Of a stretch of 64,000 nt of DNA, positions 46,224 to 57,209 are shown piece after piece. This stretch comes from Blattamonas nauphoetae (Eukaryota > Preaxostyla > Oxymonadida). The DNA lies in the NCBI GenBank assembly GCA_033064195.1, contig JARBJD010000023.1, positions 372,001 through 436,000 on the forward strand, read 5' to 3'. Numbering within the stretch: the stretch's first letter is position 1; each line of letters opens with the position of its first letter. The position numbers and the translations under genes are program-made. Below the pieces are notes generated by a model. It was not told where the DNA came from and searched no databases. It was given only the letters and a program-made list of their open reading frames with translations.

Positions 46224-46784
46224 TCTTCATTTTCTCACCCACACTCTTTGTTTTGGTTTCACAATCCCTTGCAACACTTATCTTTTTTCTAGTTTTTTCT
46301 CACGAATGAGCGGAGTCCACGTGGCTCCTGAAAAGAGATGCAATGTGGTGTCTGTTGAACTGAACTGCATCAAAATTGAACAATTCCAGACAACTCCTCA
46401 CAAAGAAGGCACAGTTGGGAGATTATCTTTGGTAATGTCTACTCGCAGGAAAAATGGGTCATGATCAACCACCTTCGAGATTGATACGAAGCCTAAATCT
46501 CATTCTCCTCCTCTCAATAATACTGATTTGTTCTTCCTATCATCTCACCTTCGATTCAGATACTGTCATTCCCTAATAACGATGGAAAACACGTTTTTTA
46601 TTCGATGTCACCCTGAAAACAGGTGATTTTGAAGTCTCGAATTTGTTCTTAAAACCACTTCACTGTATGTCATACTCAACATTTTGTGGAATTTATGAGA
46701 TGAAAAGCATTACATGTCGAGCATTGACGGAGTAGACATCCTAACAAAAATTTCCCAGTTCGTCACGCGAACCGGTGTTACACA
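46224..46784. other. Intergenic, convergent ends of VPS11 and the sirtuin
   Basis: About 560 bp. A 52-codon plus-strand frame from 46306 (MSGVHVAPEKRC) has coding-like composition and could be a last exon of VPS11, but it resembles nothing known. The rest (46465-46784) is AT-rich with no frame that I can support. Confidence 0.4.
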
Positions 46785-48197
46785 TCAGGGCATCAGAGCC
46801 TGAGGAAGGGTGAAAGGAGGCGCCGCTGGGTCGAACAGCAGAGGATCGTAAACAACGCTGATCTCTTCCGTCTTCTGTTCAACGAGAATGCTCTCAGCTG
46901 GACTTTGCAGAACAGGAGCAGGAGTGACGTAGTTGATCGGTGTGTGCTGTTGTGATTCGGTGCTTTCGCTGGCTGAGGGCGAGCGAGACAATCTGCTGAT
47001 ACGATCGCTTAAAGACTCGGGAATGGACCATCCCAGAGAATGGGCCAACTTTCTGAAGACGTCATCGATGTTCCCCAAAAGACAGAGATCGAACTGCCCA
47101 GGCTTGCCTACAACTTCTCTGTTGATCAAAATGCGAGGAACTTCAGCTGGAACGATGTCAAGAAGATCGCAGAACGGATGGACTTTGAGAGATGTCCCAG
47201 CAACGATGACGAGATCTGTGCTTGCCATGTCTTGTTTGTAGCTTTTGTAGTACTCATCCGGCAGCGATTCGCCAAACAAAATCTCTTCGGGCTTCAGAAC
47301 AGACGTTTTCGGAGGGCATTTCTTGCAGTATGGCACTCCAACCATCAGTTCGTCCATAATCTGTGATCGCGTTGATACAGTCCCGCACTGCAGACAGATG
47401 AAAGAGTTTCGTGAACCATGACATTGAAGAACACGCGTTAATCCGGCATCTCGCTCGAGATGGTCTGTGTTCTGAGTGTACATCTTCAACAACTTCCCCT
47501 TCTCCTCCAGCGCGGATACAAAGAAATGAGTGAAAGTTGGCACATATTCATAACGGAAAAATGCTTCTGAAAGCGAATAGACGATAGTTGGATCTTCCAA
47601 AAACGTTTGAATGGAGAGGAGAGACTCAGGATCCGTTTCGCCTTCTTCAGCAAGTTTTGTATAAAGTCCGGTTGCCGATCGATAGTCGGGAATCCCACTT
47701 GACACGGAAATACCGGCACCAGACAGAACAAGGACCTTTGAAGCTTTGTGGATTAAAGCAACAGCATCATCGAAATGTGAAACAGTGCGAAGAGGGTCGC
47801 GTCGTGGGGCACCAAACTTGATGTTGAAGACCTTTTCAAGCAGTTCAATTGGGTTGGCTGAAGGGTCATTAAGATCAGCTTTTTGTTCAGGGCTGAGTGG
47901 GATGAGTGTTTCAAGGATGTATTTCTCATCCTCCTTTGAGTACGATGAGTGACAATCATCAATCGGGCAGCTCAGAGGATTTTGGCGAGAGAGAAGGCAT
48001 GCTTTTGCATGAGATGCAACGCATTCGAGGCAAACTCTATGACCACCTGAACAAGAGATGAGGTCAGGTTCAAAGCAGTCACTATCGCAAATTGGACATT
48101 CAAACAACTCAGACGACATTCTGGCAATGACGTCTAACAGAATCCTTCGATAAATGAAATTCCAGTGAGGAAAATGTGTAATGGGTAGCGATGACAT
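46785..48197 (-). CDS. RING finger-sirtuin fusion protein
   Basis: One exon, 470 residues. Residues 34-82 form a complete RING: C34, C37, C49, H53, C56, C59, C77 and C82 (CPIC, then CSGGHRVCLEC, then CPIDDC), with the C-x4-C final pair seen in the first RING of RBR ligases. Residues about 140-390 are a class I sirtuin: GAGISVSSGIPDYRS at 160-174, TQNTD at 241-245, catalytic His in CHGS at 259-262, zinc cysteines 268, 271, 291 and 294, GESLP and GTSLKVHPF. The tail is Ser/Pro-rich. Sirtuins remove acyl groups from lysine using NAD; a RING usually recruits E2-ubiquitin. The inner ATG at 48119, directly before the RING, may be the true start. Confidence 0.9.
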   Translation of the reverse strand: MSSLPITHFPHWNFIYRRILLDVIARMSSELFECPICDSDCFEPDLISCSGGHRVCLECVASHAKACLLSRQNPLSCPIDDCHSSYSKEDEKYILETLIPLSPEQKADLNDPSANPIELLEKVFNIKFGAPRRDPLRTVSHFDDAVALIHKASKVLVLSGAGISVSSGIPDYRSATGLYTKLAEEGETDPESLLSIQTFLEDPTIVYSLSEAFFRYEYVPTFTHFFVSALEEKGKLLKMYTQNTDHLERDAGLTRVLQCHGSRNSFICLQCGTVSTRSQIMDELMVGVPYCKKCPPKTSVLKPEEILFGESLPDEYYKSYKQDMASTDLVIVAGTSLKVHPFCDLLDIVPAEVPRILINREVVGKPGQFDLCLLGNIDDVFRKLAHSLGWSIPESLSDRISRLSRSPSASESTESQQHTPINYVTPAPVLQSPAESILVEQKTEEISVVYDPLLFDPAAPPFTLPQALMP

Positions 48198-48469
48198 TTC
48201 TTTTTTCGAAATTGGTGGAATGATTTCTCATACTGCATTTACAATCCCATTCGCACATTTTTTTCTTCATAGACGGAACATTCAACATTTATTTAGCTGA
48301 AGAAAATCGTTTCGTGGCTCACATGCTCAATCTCTCTTGAAGAACGTGATTATGAATCATAATCTATCTGAAACGATCTAACTGTTAAGATGTTGAAAAA
48401 AATCCTGTCAAATATTCGATAGATCAGATTTCTGAGTCCTTGAGGCGTCATTTGTCGACGAGACTTGAT
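48198..48469. other. Upstream region of the RING-sirtuin gene
   Basis: 272 bp between two minus-strand genes, strongly AT-rich, with no frame of note. It must hold the sirtuin promoter and the 3' end of the phosphatase gene. Confidence 0.45.
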
Positions 48470-49211
48470 TTAAGTTGGGATATCGTTCTCTGTCCCAAGG
48501 AATCGGAGTTCGGCAACATTGAGATGCTTCAATGTTCGATGTTGGCCTGGTGGAATCTTCTGGAAGATAGTTGATAAGATTTGGAGTGAATCTCCATGGC
48601 TCGTAAATATAACGCTGAATAAGTCAGAAAAGAAATTGTGATACAGATGTTGTTTGGTTTGGTCCAACGATGAGACGATTCTGTGCAACAATTTCAACAT
48701 GCGTGCGCGAACTTCAACACAACTTTCTGAGCCAGATGCTCCAATTGATTCATCTTTATTGTCCTGTTCCCAGATGATTTTATAGTTGTCTGTGCTCTGT
48801 TTAGATGAATAGTGATGAATGGTGAGATACCGTTCCATCCAGATCTCCAAACCATCGTTCTCTTAAGAGAGGTTCAGACTCTAATGAAAACCCAAAGTCC
48901 TGCGTTGAGCTGGGATTGGCTTTAGCGTGTTCCTGAAATAGGCGTGACAATTCATCGCCAAAAATTTGGGCTGTCTCTGATGCCCGTCGAAAATCACTTG
49001 TCAGAATATGAAAAGTATCCTTTGTATATTGTGAGAAAATAGTTGGATTTTGTTGAATAAATGTACGAGCTGTCTGTTTTGCCTCTTCTTGTCCCCCAGG
49101 AGTCAATCCATAGTTTTCGATACAAATAGCTGGAGAGCTCGCTATCTTTCCCTCAGAAATAGCTGTACTAGTTCCATGTCTGAGACAATAGAATTGGATA
49201 TGAGAAAGCAT
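48470..49211 (-). CDS. Histidine phosphatase (phosphoglycerate mutase-like) family protein
   Basis: Two exons with a 35-nt GTATCT intron after DLDGT; about 235 residues. The catalytic motif is in FYCLRHGTSTA (RHG), the second arginine in SDFRRASETAQ, the acid in the GSESCVEVRARM region, and the second histidine in FTSHGDSLQIL, so all active-site residues expected for the clan are present. The length and the SESxxxVxxR motif suggest a small phosphatase rather than a glycolytic mutase, but the substrate cannot be told. The start at 49211 is the ATG directly before the RHG strand. It is divergent from the Pth2-like gene across 80 bp. Confidence 0.8.
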
Positions 49212-49291
49212 CTTTAAATGTGGATGAGATGACAGAATATGAAGAGCCTGGGTCGATCCTCTTATCCATCGATTTGAACATCCGTTCTGAT
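49212..49291. promoter_or_regulatory. 80-bp head-to-head gap
   Basis: Shared upstream region of the histidine phosphatase and the Pth2-like gene. It contains TTGAACATCCG; no established promoter element is seen. Confidence 0.4.
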
Positions 49292-49905
49292 ATGGATCCT
49301 CTTCAACTTCTCTATATTGCAGGGAGTACACTAATTGGCGGACTTACTGGATTGTTTCTAGCCAAACGAAAGCAGCAGCAACAACCAAACAATCCAACTT
49401 TCTCTCCACCGAAATACGAAGAACAAGAAGAAAACTTCTCTCACAATTTCCCTAATTTTGATGCTAAGATGGTTTTTTATCTTTATCTGTCAATGAATTT
49501 GTCATTTTCTTCTTAATATTCCTCGAAGTCCAGGTTTTTGTTGCCAGGAAAGATCTGAAAATGACCCGTTCAGAAGTGGCCTCACTTGTGTCTTGCTGCA
49601 CATTACGAACATTCGATGCTGCTTACATGATTAACCGTCCTCTTCTTTTCCATTGGCGTCAGGTCGCCCAAGCGAAGATCGTTACGTGCTGCCAATCGGA
49701 AGAGGAGATTCAGACAATATTCGAGACAGCCACAGCCATGGATGTTCCTGTCGCGATGATGAATCTTAAACGATCAGGAAAGGAACAACTCGACACTCGT
49801 ATGTCCTTCTATTTCATCGATGTCCCCCCAGCTGGTGTTATCGGATTATTTGGAACTCGAGAACAAGTTGATCCAATTACTGGACATCTCAAACTCTATA
49901 ATTAA
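49292..49905 (+). CDS. Membrane-anchored Pth2-fold protein with degenerate active site
   Basis: Two exons split by a 63-nt intron. The N-terminus has one membrane helix (LLYIAGSTLIGGLTGLFLA) followed by a Lys/Gln-rich linker, as in human PTRH2, an outer-mitochondrial-membrane protein. The fold is marked by KMVFVARKDLKM at the start and TGHLKLYN at the end, both typical of peptidyl-tRNA hydrolase 2. However, the GKxAAQxxHA motif that normally follows DLKM is replaced by TRSEVASLVSCCT, and the DAGxT loop with the active-site Asp reads NLKRSGKEQL. Known members cleave peptidyl-tRNA or act in cell survival signalling; this one probably lacks hydrolase activity. The membrane that it sits in cannot be told. 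Confidence 0.75.
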
Positions 49906-50318
49906 TGTAATATTCATGTGATTGATGAAGGTTTCGTTGTTGGATGGAAAGATCCAAGGCATCATTCCTGAAAGACTAGCACCAGTGTTCTCCCTTTCAT
50001 CGTGGGATATCGAACAAAAGATGATTGTTTTATTTCGATTATTGGTCTTCCATCATCAACCCACTTCGTAGACAGCCTGATTCTCTTTGTGAATGAAATG
50101 AATCAAATACACACTATTCTGTGATTAATTCACCCATCCTGAAATCTCATGCGGAGAGATCAATGCTCTTTTCGATTCATTTCCGTGAGATTAATCTGAA
50201 CATCACCATTCAGAATTGGGGGTTGATCAAACAGAGAAGAACGGCATCGTGAATCAATCTTCTTCATCTTCCTTTTTGCTCGTTCTTGGTGAATTTGTCT
50301 GAATCATCACATCCTATT
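49906..50318. other. Intergenic stretch
   Basis: About 410 bp after the Pth2-like gene. AT-rich, no supported frame on either strand, no tRNA-like B box. It should include the 3' end of that gene and the promoter of the next. Confidence 0.45.
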
Positions 50319-51093
50319 ATGACCTTCTCGTTCTCCTGGGAAGAGTTTGTTCTCAACTGCCCGATCGACATCCACTCAAGGCAAAGAACTAATTTGAAAT
50401 CGATTGGTCTCTGCATTTTGGAGACAGAAGCAGTTTGCAAATCCTGGACTCCTCGTAAGGCATCATACACAGCGATCGATCACGATGTCTCAGTTGATAT
50501 TATCATCCATGGAGATATCGGTCAAAACGCCTTCTATCCTCCACCAGGCAAAATTGACGAAAAACTTCTTTTGAGAGGCCGTGTAGATTCCGTGAGTGTG
50601 TCCTTTTCATCTTCATCCTCCAGATTCGGATACGTTCACAATATCTCCTTGGAACGAACTTGAACGCACTGGATCTCTTATTTCCATCACACTCAATCAG
50701 TTAAATCAGATTTGCGGCCCAAAATTTGCCAAAGATTGCGAACGAATGTTCACCCTCTTTTGGAAAGACATGCCTCTTGAAGTCGTGGTGACATCGGTCA
50801 TTCCTGATGTGCACGATCCTGATATATTCATTACTGACACGTTTCAAAACCAAACTTCTCCCCGAGAGCGAATAAGTCTGAATCTGTCACAAACTCAACA
50901 GAAAGAGTATTTCACAAAGCTATTCTTCAGATATTCATCATCATCTTTTCGTCTGATGGTGAAAGTTAATCGTCAGGAGCATACGAAGGAGTGTATGACC
51001 CACCAATGCTCTCTGATCGATGCTAAACTGATCCAATCCTCGCATCGTGAAGAAAGTGTTCAGCTCAATTCTTTGCATCCTTTTCAACACTGA
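50319..51093 (+). CDS. Unrecognised protein, about 240 residues
   Basis: Two exons. Exon 1 begins MTFSFSWEEFVLNCPIDIHS and reads through IGLCILETEAVCKSW and VSVDIIIHGDIGQNAFYPPP; a short intron of about 40 nt beginning near 50580 leads to DTFTISPWNELERTGSLISI and LNQICGPKFAKDCERMFTLF, VVVTSVIPDVHDPDIFITD, ending NSLHPFQH. The pattern of beta strands with WNELE may be a C2-like or other beta-sandwich domain, but I recognise no family. It precedes the large axonemal candidate on the same strand by 93 bp. Confidence 0.5.
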
Positions 51094-51186
51094 AAACGTA
51101 TTTCAGTGTTTCATATTCATGTTTGCGCTTAAAGGATCCATAATAATTATTTTGGTTCAACAGTTCTCCCTCTCTACGGGATATTC

Positions 51187-54100
51187 ATGTCTAAGAAAAA
51201 GGGAAAGACAACAGTTGTTGAAGAAACACCTCATGAGTATGATTGTTTCCCCAGTTTTTCAATGTTTCTTCAATTAAGAGAGACAGAAAACGTAAATCTC
51301 TCAGAGCGCTTCCTACGTCTTTCTATCAGCGGTAGTTTGAGAGGGATTCCACAGGAAATACTCCATGCGTTGTATGGTGAAACATCTTTTATTGTAGGAC
51401 AACATCAAGGTCTTCTTTTCATCATTCTCTAACCGAAGTTCTGTCTCTGTTTCAATCAATCATATTATCAGGTTACTTCACTTATGATATTCCAACAATG
51501 GAATATCTCTCTTCTGAATCTGATTTTGATCAAACTCTTGCAAATACCGAGAACCAAGGAAAGAAAGAAAGAGCCGCCACACCAGGCAAAAAAACGAAAA
51601 AGAAAGGTGGGAAAGAAGATAAAGAAGAAGGAGAGAAGAAGGGAAAGGGGAAAAAAGGGAAACAAGATGGAGATGGAGGGGAAGGAGAGGGAAATGACAT
51701 GGGAAACTTTCAAGCAACACCATCTGCCTTGATTGGATCACAATTCTTCTTTGAGCAAACCATGAAAACCATGGTGACCGAAGATTCAATCAAATCTCTC
51801 TTCACACTGCCTCAAGAATTCTACTTCTGGGTCCCCAAGGTTGAGAAACTCTCGGATTCAAACGAAGAAGCAAATGACGAAAAGAAAGAAGAAACAACAA
51901 AAAAAGGGAAAGCGAAGAAAGATGAATCTGATGGAGGAACTAAGAAAGGAAAGGGACGACCAAAATCCAGATCAAAAGCGATCGATGCGCCTGATACTCC
52001 CTCTCCAGAACCTGTCGTCGACCAACCAATTCAAGTTGCAGCGATGACGTACTCTCCCAACGAACATCAAATCCGCCTCTTAACTCGACAGATGCCCCCA
52101 TTGTTTGTCACAAATTCAAACGGCGACCATCTCGCAGGGGTCTACTTTCTGGATTTGTCGCCTCTGCTTTTCGGTGCGCCCTCATCAACGTGGACGTCCC
52201 CTTTCATCACCCCGCAGATTCTCCCGCTCGAAGATGATTGGATTAACTCACATTTCTTCATGTCTCCGGCCATCCTCCAGGAACTCACCGTGTCTGACGG
52301 AACGGGAAGGGCCAGTTCAGTCGAGGAAATGGAGAGCACCGTCCTGCTCGTTCGCAAGCTTCTGGACAAGATCCTTCCGCAGGCCTCAGCTCCCTCCAAT
52401 TCAAAGAACGACACATCCACAGCATCTGCGACGATGAAGTCGATGGATAACACGACCTCGTCGATGAACAGGTCGTCTCGCTTCATGTCTGAAATCAAAC
52501 AGGAAAAGGCACCATCGCAGTTGGTCATCACTCCTGCTCTCTTTCTCGAGAACTTGCTCCTAGCGGCTTCTCAACTTCGGCCTCTCATCAACGCCAAGCG
52601 ACAGCAGCAGTCGCGTGGTGCCTTCGCGCTGGGCGACACACAGCTCATCGCAAACACCTTTTCGAACGAAATTGAGCCTCTTCCCGAGTTGACCCATGAT
52701 TCTCCTCTCGTCTTCAACTCGCCATGCCCTCCTTTCTTGTTGGAAGACAATGAGTTGAAGTTCTACGCTGAGCAACGGTTTTCGGGGCTGATTTGGGACA
52801 GTTTGACAATCTCACTGGAACTGATCCAGCCTCCCACAAATGCTGCTCCAACACCTCAACTCTCCGCCGCACCTGGGATCCCTTTCTACGCTCCGAACTC
52901 GTCGGGAGTGATAAGTGTTCAGAGCAACGACCAGCCAGCACCGATCATTCTGATGCCTCCGTCTCAGTCTCAGCCCGATCTGATCATTCCAAGCTCGGGT
53001 GGGATTGCTGCTCCGAAGAAGCAGGAGAAGGTGTACGAGAGGTTCCTTCCGGATTCACTCGCTGTTCTGAACCCGATGCTGTTCGAACTGAACACTGTCA
53101 ATCAGATCCCACTCAACCCGTCGGAACAAGATCTGAACAGGCAGTGTCACCGATGCTACGCGCGCTTCTCACTCTTCGACACGGTGAAGAAGGGAGAGGC
53201 AGAACAAGCCCCATCGGAAACGCCCACAAGCCGACCTTCGTCATCCGCAGAGAAAGTGAAGACCGGAAAGAAAGGACAAAAGAAGAAGGAAGAACCAGCT
53301 CCTGCCGCAGCACCGGAGAAGGGCAGAAGAGGCAAGGTCACCTCTTCGCTGAAGGTTTCGCCGACACCCGACCCTGCTGAGACAGACCAGGATGAGGAGC
53401 CCACTGGCCCGACGTACAATTCCGAGTTGGTCAGAGTTGAACACGTCACCAACCACAGAGAGATCGAGCCAGGAAAGGTCGCGAAAGTGGGGTCTCGACT
53501 GGCTTCTGGGAACACAACATTCAACTATCGCAGAATTGTGTTCATGGGCGATGTGGACCCCCTCGACTTCTACACCTGGGCAGAGGAGAACCCGGTGATT
53601 GTCGATCTGCATGATCGAGATAGACGAGATGCTCCCATCCCAAAGTCAACAGAAGACGACACTCTCGAAAAGGATGAGAACGACCCAGCGATGAAGTGGA
53701 GGAGTTTGGTGGGAAGGAAGTTCAGAGGAAGGGAAATGGAGAAGGCCGAGCTCAAAGGTCGGCGGACAGATGCGCTCCTGTTCATCGAAAAGAAGAAAGG
53801 ACGAAGGCATCAACAGGAACAGAAGAAAGAGGAGGACGAGGACAGCGCTGTGAGCGAGGTTGAAGTGAAACCGAAGAAAGGGAAGAAGGGGAAGAAAGGA
53901 TCAGCCGAACCAAAAACCGACGCTAAGCCGGAAACAGCAGGCAAGAAGAAGCGAAAAGAAGCAGCACCTGTTGTTGAGGACTCAGCACCTCCCGAGCAGA
54001 CTGACGAGCGAGAGATTGTGGTGGAGGAGATCGCGTTTGGCGAAGAGCCGTTCGGGCAAGCTCAGTTCAGCCTCACTCAACTCTTCGGAAGTGGAATGAA

Positions 54101-56265
54101 GACATTCACCTTCCGCGCACCTGTCATCCCGTCCACTCAACAAGCCTCGTCCAAAACGAACAAAGATGACACCGCCGAACAGAACGACGGCCGCACCATC
54201 ATCCCTGCCCCTCCGCCGCTCCAGCAGGGTTTGTATGTTGAGGCGCAGACAGAAGCAAAGGTGCACGTCAGACTTGTCAACGCGATGCCCAGAATTGTTG
54301 CGCCGGTTCGCGAGATTTCACGGATCGTGCTGCTCTGCCCGTTCTACGATGCTCGACGACAAGTGCGAGCGTTGATGGATTTGGTGTATTCGATCAACAC
54401 AGAAGTGTTGGATGTGCAGGGACCGCTTCCTCACGCTCTGTCCAACAGGCGGCTGACAGACTCGGAGAAGAAGAATCTGATTAAGCTTCCGATTCTGACT
54501 GGATTCCATCTGACCGACGGAAGGGAGTCTCAACGGTTGAAAGACGCGAAGAAGGAGGAGTGGGGAGGGGGAGGAGGGAAGCTGCTTGTGCTGGAAGGGC
54601 CTGAAGCGACTGTGATGAAGATTGTGAACTTTGTTGCGGAAGAGTACGATCTCTTTTCGTCGATGACGCTCTTCTTCGATCGGAAAATCAAATTTGCAAA
54701 GCGGCTGTACGGAACTCTCTCGATGGACATCACTCGCTACTGTCTGAAGATGCCTCTCTCGCATCTCGAACACGAGACACAGTTCGTCACGAACAAAACA
54801 AGCACAGGAGGCACATCGAAGCTCCCTCCGATTTTCAGACATGGCCTGGTCTGTCTCACGCAGATCCAGAAAGTGAACTCGTTCAAAGACATCACCGACC
54901 TCCACCTTTGGCCGACAGCAGCAGAACTCACTGCGGTTGAGAAGCGAGTCGGAGGAGCTGTCTTCGAGTCTGACCTGGATTTGGAGGGAGACTGCGACCC
55001 CGTTGTTGCTGACCCGTCTGGGAAGATCCTCTCGTCGTCGAGTCAGAAGGCTGAAGGGCTGAACACAATGGCCATCACGTTCAACACGCCAGACGAGCAG
55101 ACACCGAAGATTATGTCTCGATCGTTCGAACCTGTCGTTGAAGAGGAGGCTCCAGAGCCGCTGAAGACACAAGTTCCACATGCGTCGAAGAAACAGGAAG
55201 AGAGACTCAAACGGCAGCGAGAAGAGAGGCTGAGAGAGAATCCACACGAAATGATCCGCGCGGATCTTCACGCAACAGGAAACGTGATCGAATACAACAA
55301 ACGCCGCGCGACACAACGTTCCCCGCAGCAAGAACAGATGCTCGCGTCAATCCGACAGAAAGACGAGCAAGACAAAGACCGAGAAATCCTCAACGAGGAT
55401 GCATTGCGAGATGCGGCCGCTGCTCCCGACGGGAATGTGTATATGTACGCGTCACAGCGATACAACAAAGCGGAAATGATGCGAAAGAAACTGGCGGCAG
55501 TGATGACGGGCGAGGAGGGAGGAAAGAAGGCGCAGTCGATGCACATGACACGGTCAGGTGGCTTCCTCTCGCTTCATGTGGACGCGATGGACGAGCACGA
55601 GGCGGAGTTGGAGAAGGAGAGGCAGAGCAAAGAGAAATGGCTGACGCAGAAGGGTTTCAGCACGTTCGCTGAGAAGTCAGCTGTTGAAGCAAACCGACAC
55701 AAATATGCGCCCGACGACTACACAAAAGAAGGTTCCTCTTTTTCTTTTTCTCATTCTCCGTCTCAGCTCTCACACAGCCGTATTCTGAACCAAACAAAAT
55801 CACAAAACCCGATCGATCGAAGTGGACGACTCAGAATGGGTTCCAGCCATATCAGCACAAAACAAGCATTGAGGCGAACAGGAGCATCAAAGTCCCGCCG
55901 CCGACTCAAGTGGAAGGTGTGTTCATTTTTTCATTCCATCCACTTTCAGACATCTCCATTCCTTATGAGGATCCTGATCCCGTCAGGAAACACGACCGCA
56001 CTGGATGGATAACACACCAAGGATTCCAGCCATATCAGCATAAGACCAGCATTGAGGCAAATCAGCATCCCAAATCACCCTCGCAAGGTCGAAGAGCAGG
56101 TTTCGCTCTTTTCTTTTCATTCGATCAGATATTTCGATCCCGTACGAGGATCCTGGGGCAGTGAAGAAGTACGACAGGCAGAAATGGAAGACAAAAGATG
56201 GATTCCAAACGTACAAGCACAAGTCATCAATCGAAGCAAACATCCATCCAAAAGCGGTCCAATGA
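51187..56265 (+). CDS. Large axonemal-protein candidate (CFAP92/KIAA1257-like) with exon-encoded C-terminal repeats
   Basis: Five exons, about 1,630 residues. Exon 1 gives a beta-strand domain (FLRLSISGSLRG, TSFIVGQH); after an intron ending at about 51471 a Lys/Glu-rich linker follows, then FLDLSPLLFGAPSS, several Lys-rich disordered segments, and a folded domain with RIVLLCPFYDARRQVRALMD, LPILTGFHLTDGRESQ, LLVLEGPEATVMKIV and IFRHGLVCLTQIQ. That last domain resembles the DUF4550-containing CFAP92/KIAA1257 group. The C-terminus has four repeat units of about 45 residues around GFQPYQHKTSIEAN, the last three each in its own exon with phase-1 introns (55732-55766, 55917-55949, 56088-56128). 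Flagellar function is inference from family resemblance and from the other cilium genes nearby. Confidence 0.6.
55637..56265 (+). repeat. Four tandem protein repeats, three on separate exons
   Basis: Unit cores read KWLTQKGFSTFAEKSAVEAN, KWTTQNGFQPYQHKTSIEAN, GWITHQGFQPYQHKTSIEAN and KWKTKDGFQTYKHKSSIEAN. Units 3 and 4 also share ISIPYEDP before the core. Exons 55767-55916 (150 nt) and 55950-56087 (138 nt) are multiples of three with phase-1 introns on both sides, so a unit can be copied or skipped without changing frame. Confidence 0.8.
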
Positions 56266-56516
56266 CGACACTTTTGATTTAGTTTTCTTCATTTTCAGCA
56301 TTTCACGTCTTCGTTTTAGAGTATTCATCAAAATTATTGGATAAAAATGTCGGATTGCGCACATGCGATGTGATACAGTGCCATCTGCCAACAAACGTGA
56401 AGATGGGTCAAGTTTTGATTGAGTGGTGTTTTCACTGTTGTGATGAGTTTAGTGCGTTTGCGATATATGCAGTTCAATGGATCACTATTCTCTCCCAAGT
56501 GGTGCAACAAATATCA

Positions 56517-57209
56517 TCAATCTTCCCAAGCAAACCCATTCTCAGCGAGTTCTTTTTCGATCCGAATTTCACGAACTATATCTTCTTTTCCATCACACAT
56601 TCCTTCATCATCACCATCTCTTGATAATTCCATCGTTGGTATTTGTTCTTCATCTTTTCCCTCTCCGTCACCGTCATTGTCCCTGTTCGTTTGATCTTGC
56701 TTCTTGATGCGAGGTTTGGGTTTTGTGGGCACAACTGGTAAATGAATCTGTTGATAATCTCGTAAGGATGACAACTATTATCCAGAAAGACGCATCAGAA
56801 TCGAAAGAATGCCATGAGAAATCAGAAAGAAGGAACAGACCAAATCTTCATTTCTTCTCGCTAATAAGAGGACATCTTCTGTTGAAACTGATCAAAATAC
56901 GAATGAAAGCTGAAAATACTCTTTCGACGATGTGCATGATTGGAGAAGGCCACCATATCTTTGGTTGCCATTTCCGCCCAACGTAAAGATGTTTCCGCTA
57001 TATTTCCAGCGATACCATCAGAGAAGGAGATGTTCTATTCTAGATAATGCTTAAAATGGAGCAAACAGGATGGTCTCTTTCCGCTTGTGCGATTCTTTCT
57101 GAGACGAAGAGAAACAATTGTTCCTGCGATAAGTACCAGTGAAAGACACAAAAATAGAAAGAGTGAATGGGGATACTCTGATTGTAAGAATATCAGTTTG
57201 TTTTGTCAT
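56517..57209 (-). CDS. CENPS: CENP-S (MHF1) histone-fold protein with a long acidic tail
   Basis: Five short exons that only make sense after splicing. Exon 1 is MTKQTDILTIR; then EQLFLFVSERIAQAERDHP, ISFSDGIAGNIAETSLRWAE with MATKDMVAFSNHAHRRK, KDVLLLARRNEDL and LSSLRDYQQI. Order and spacing match human CENP-S (QFSKQTIAAISELTF, FAKDLEMFARHAKR, EDVKLLARRSNSLL). Donors are GTATCC, GTTTGC, GTATTT and GTCTGT. CENP-S pairs with CENP-X at kinetochores and in the Fanconi/FANCM DNA-repair complex. After the histone fold a tail of about 70 residues is rich in Asp, Glu and Lys (NDGDGEGKDEEQIP), longer than usual. No CENP-X gene is in the window. Confidence 0.75.

Noticed and set aside
46306-46464. A further coding exon of VPS11 after 46223.
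   Set aside because: The donor GTAGTC and frame would allow it, but the added residues match nothing in VPS11; kept only as a possibility.
39944-49291. GAACAT in three of the short divergent gaps as a possible promoter motif.
   Set aside because: Six bases in three AT-rich gaps is not above what chance could give, and the BBS2/FOP gap lacks it.
54318-55331. A 337-codon minus-strand frame inside the axonemal candidate.
   Set aside because: Arg/Leu/Cys-rich antisense of a strongly biased coding frame; no family resemblance.
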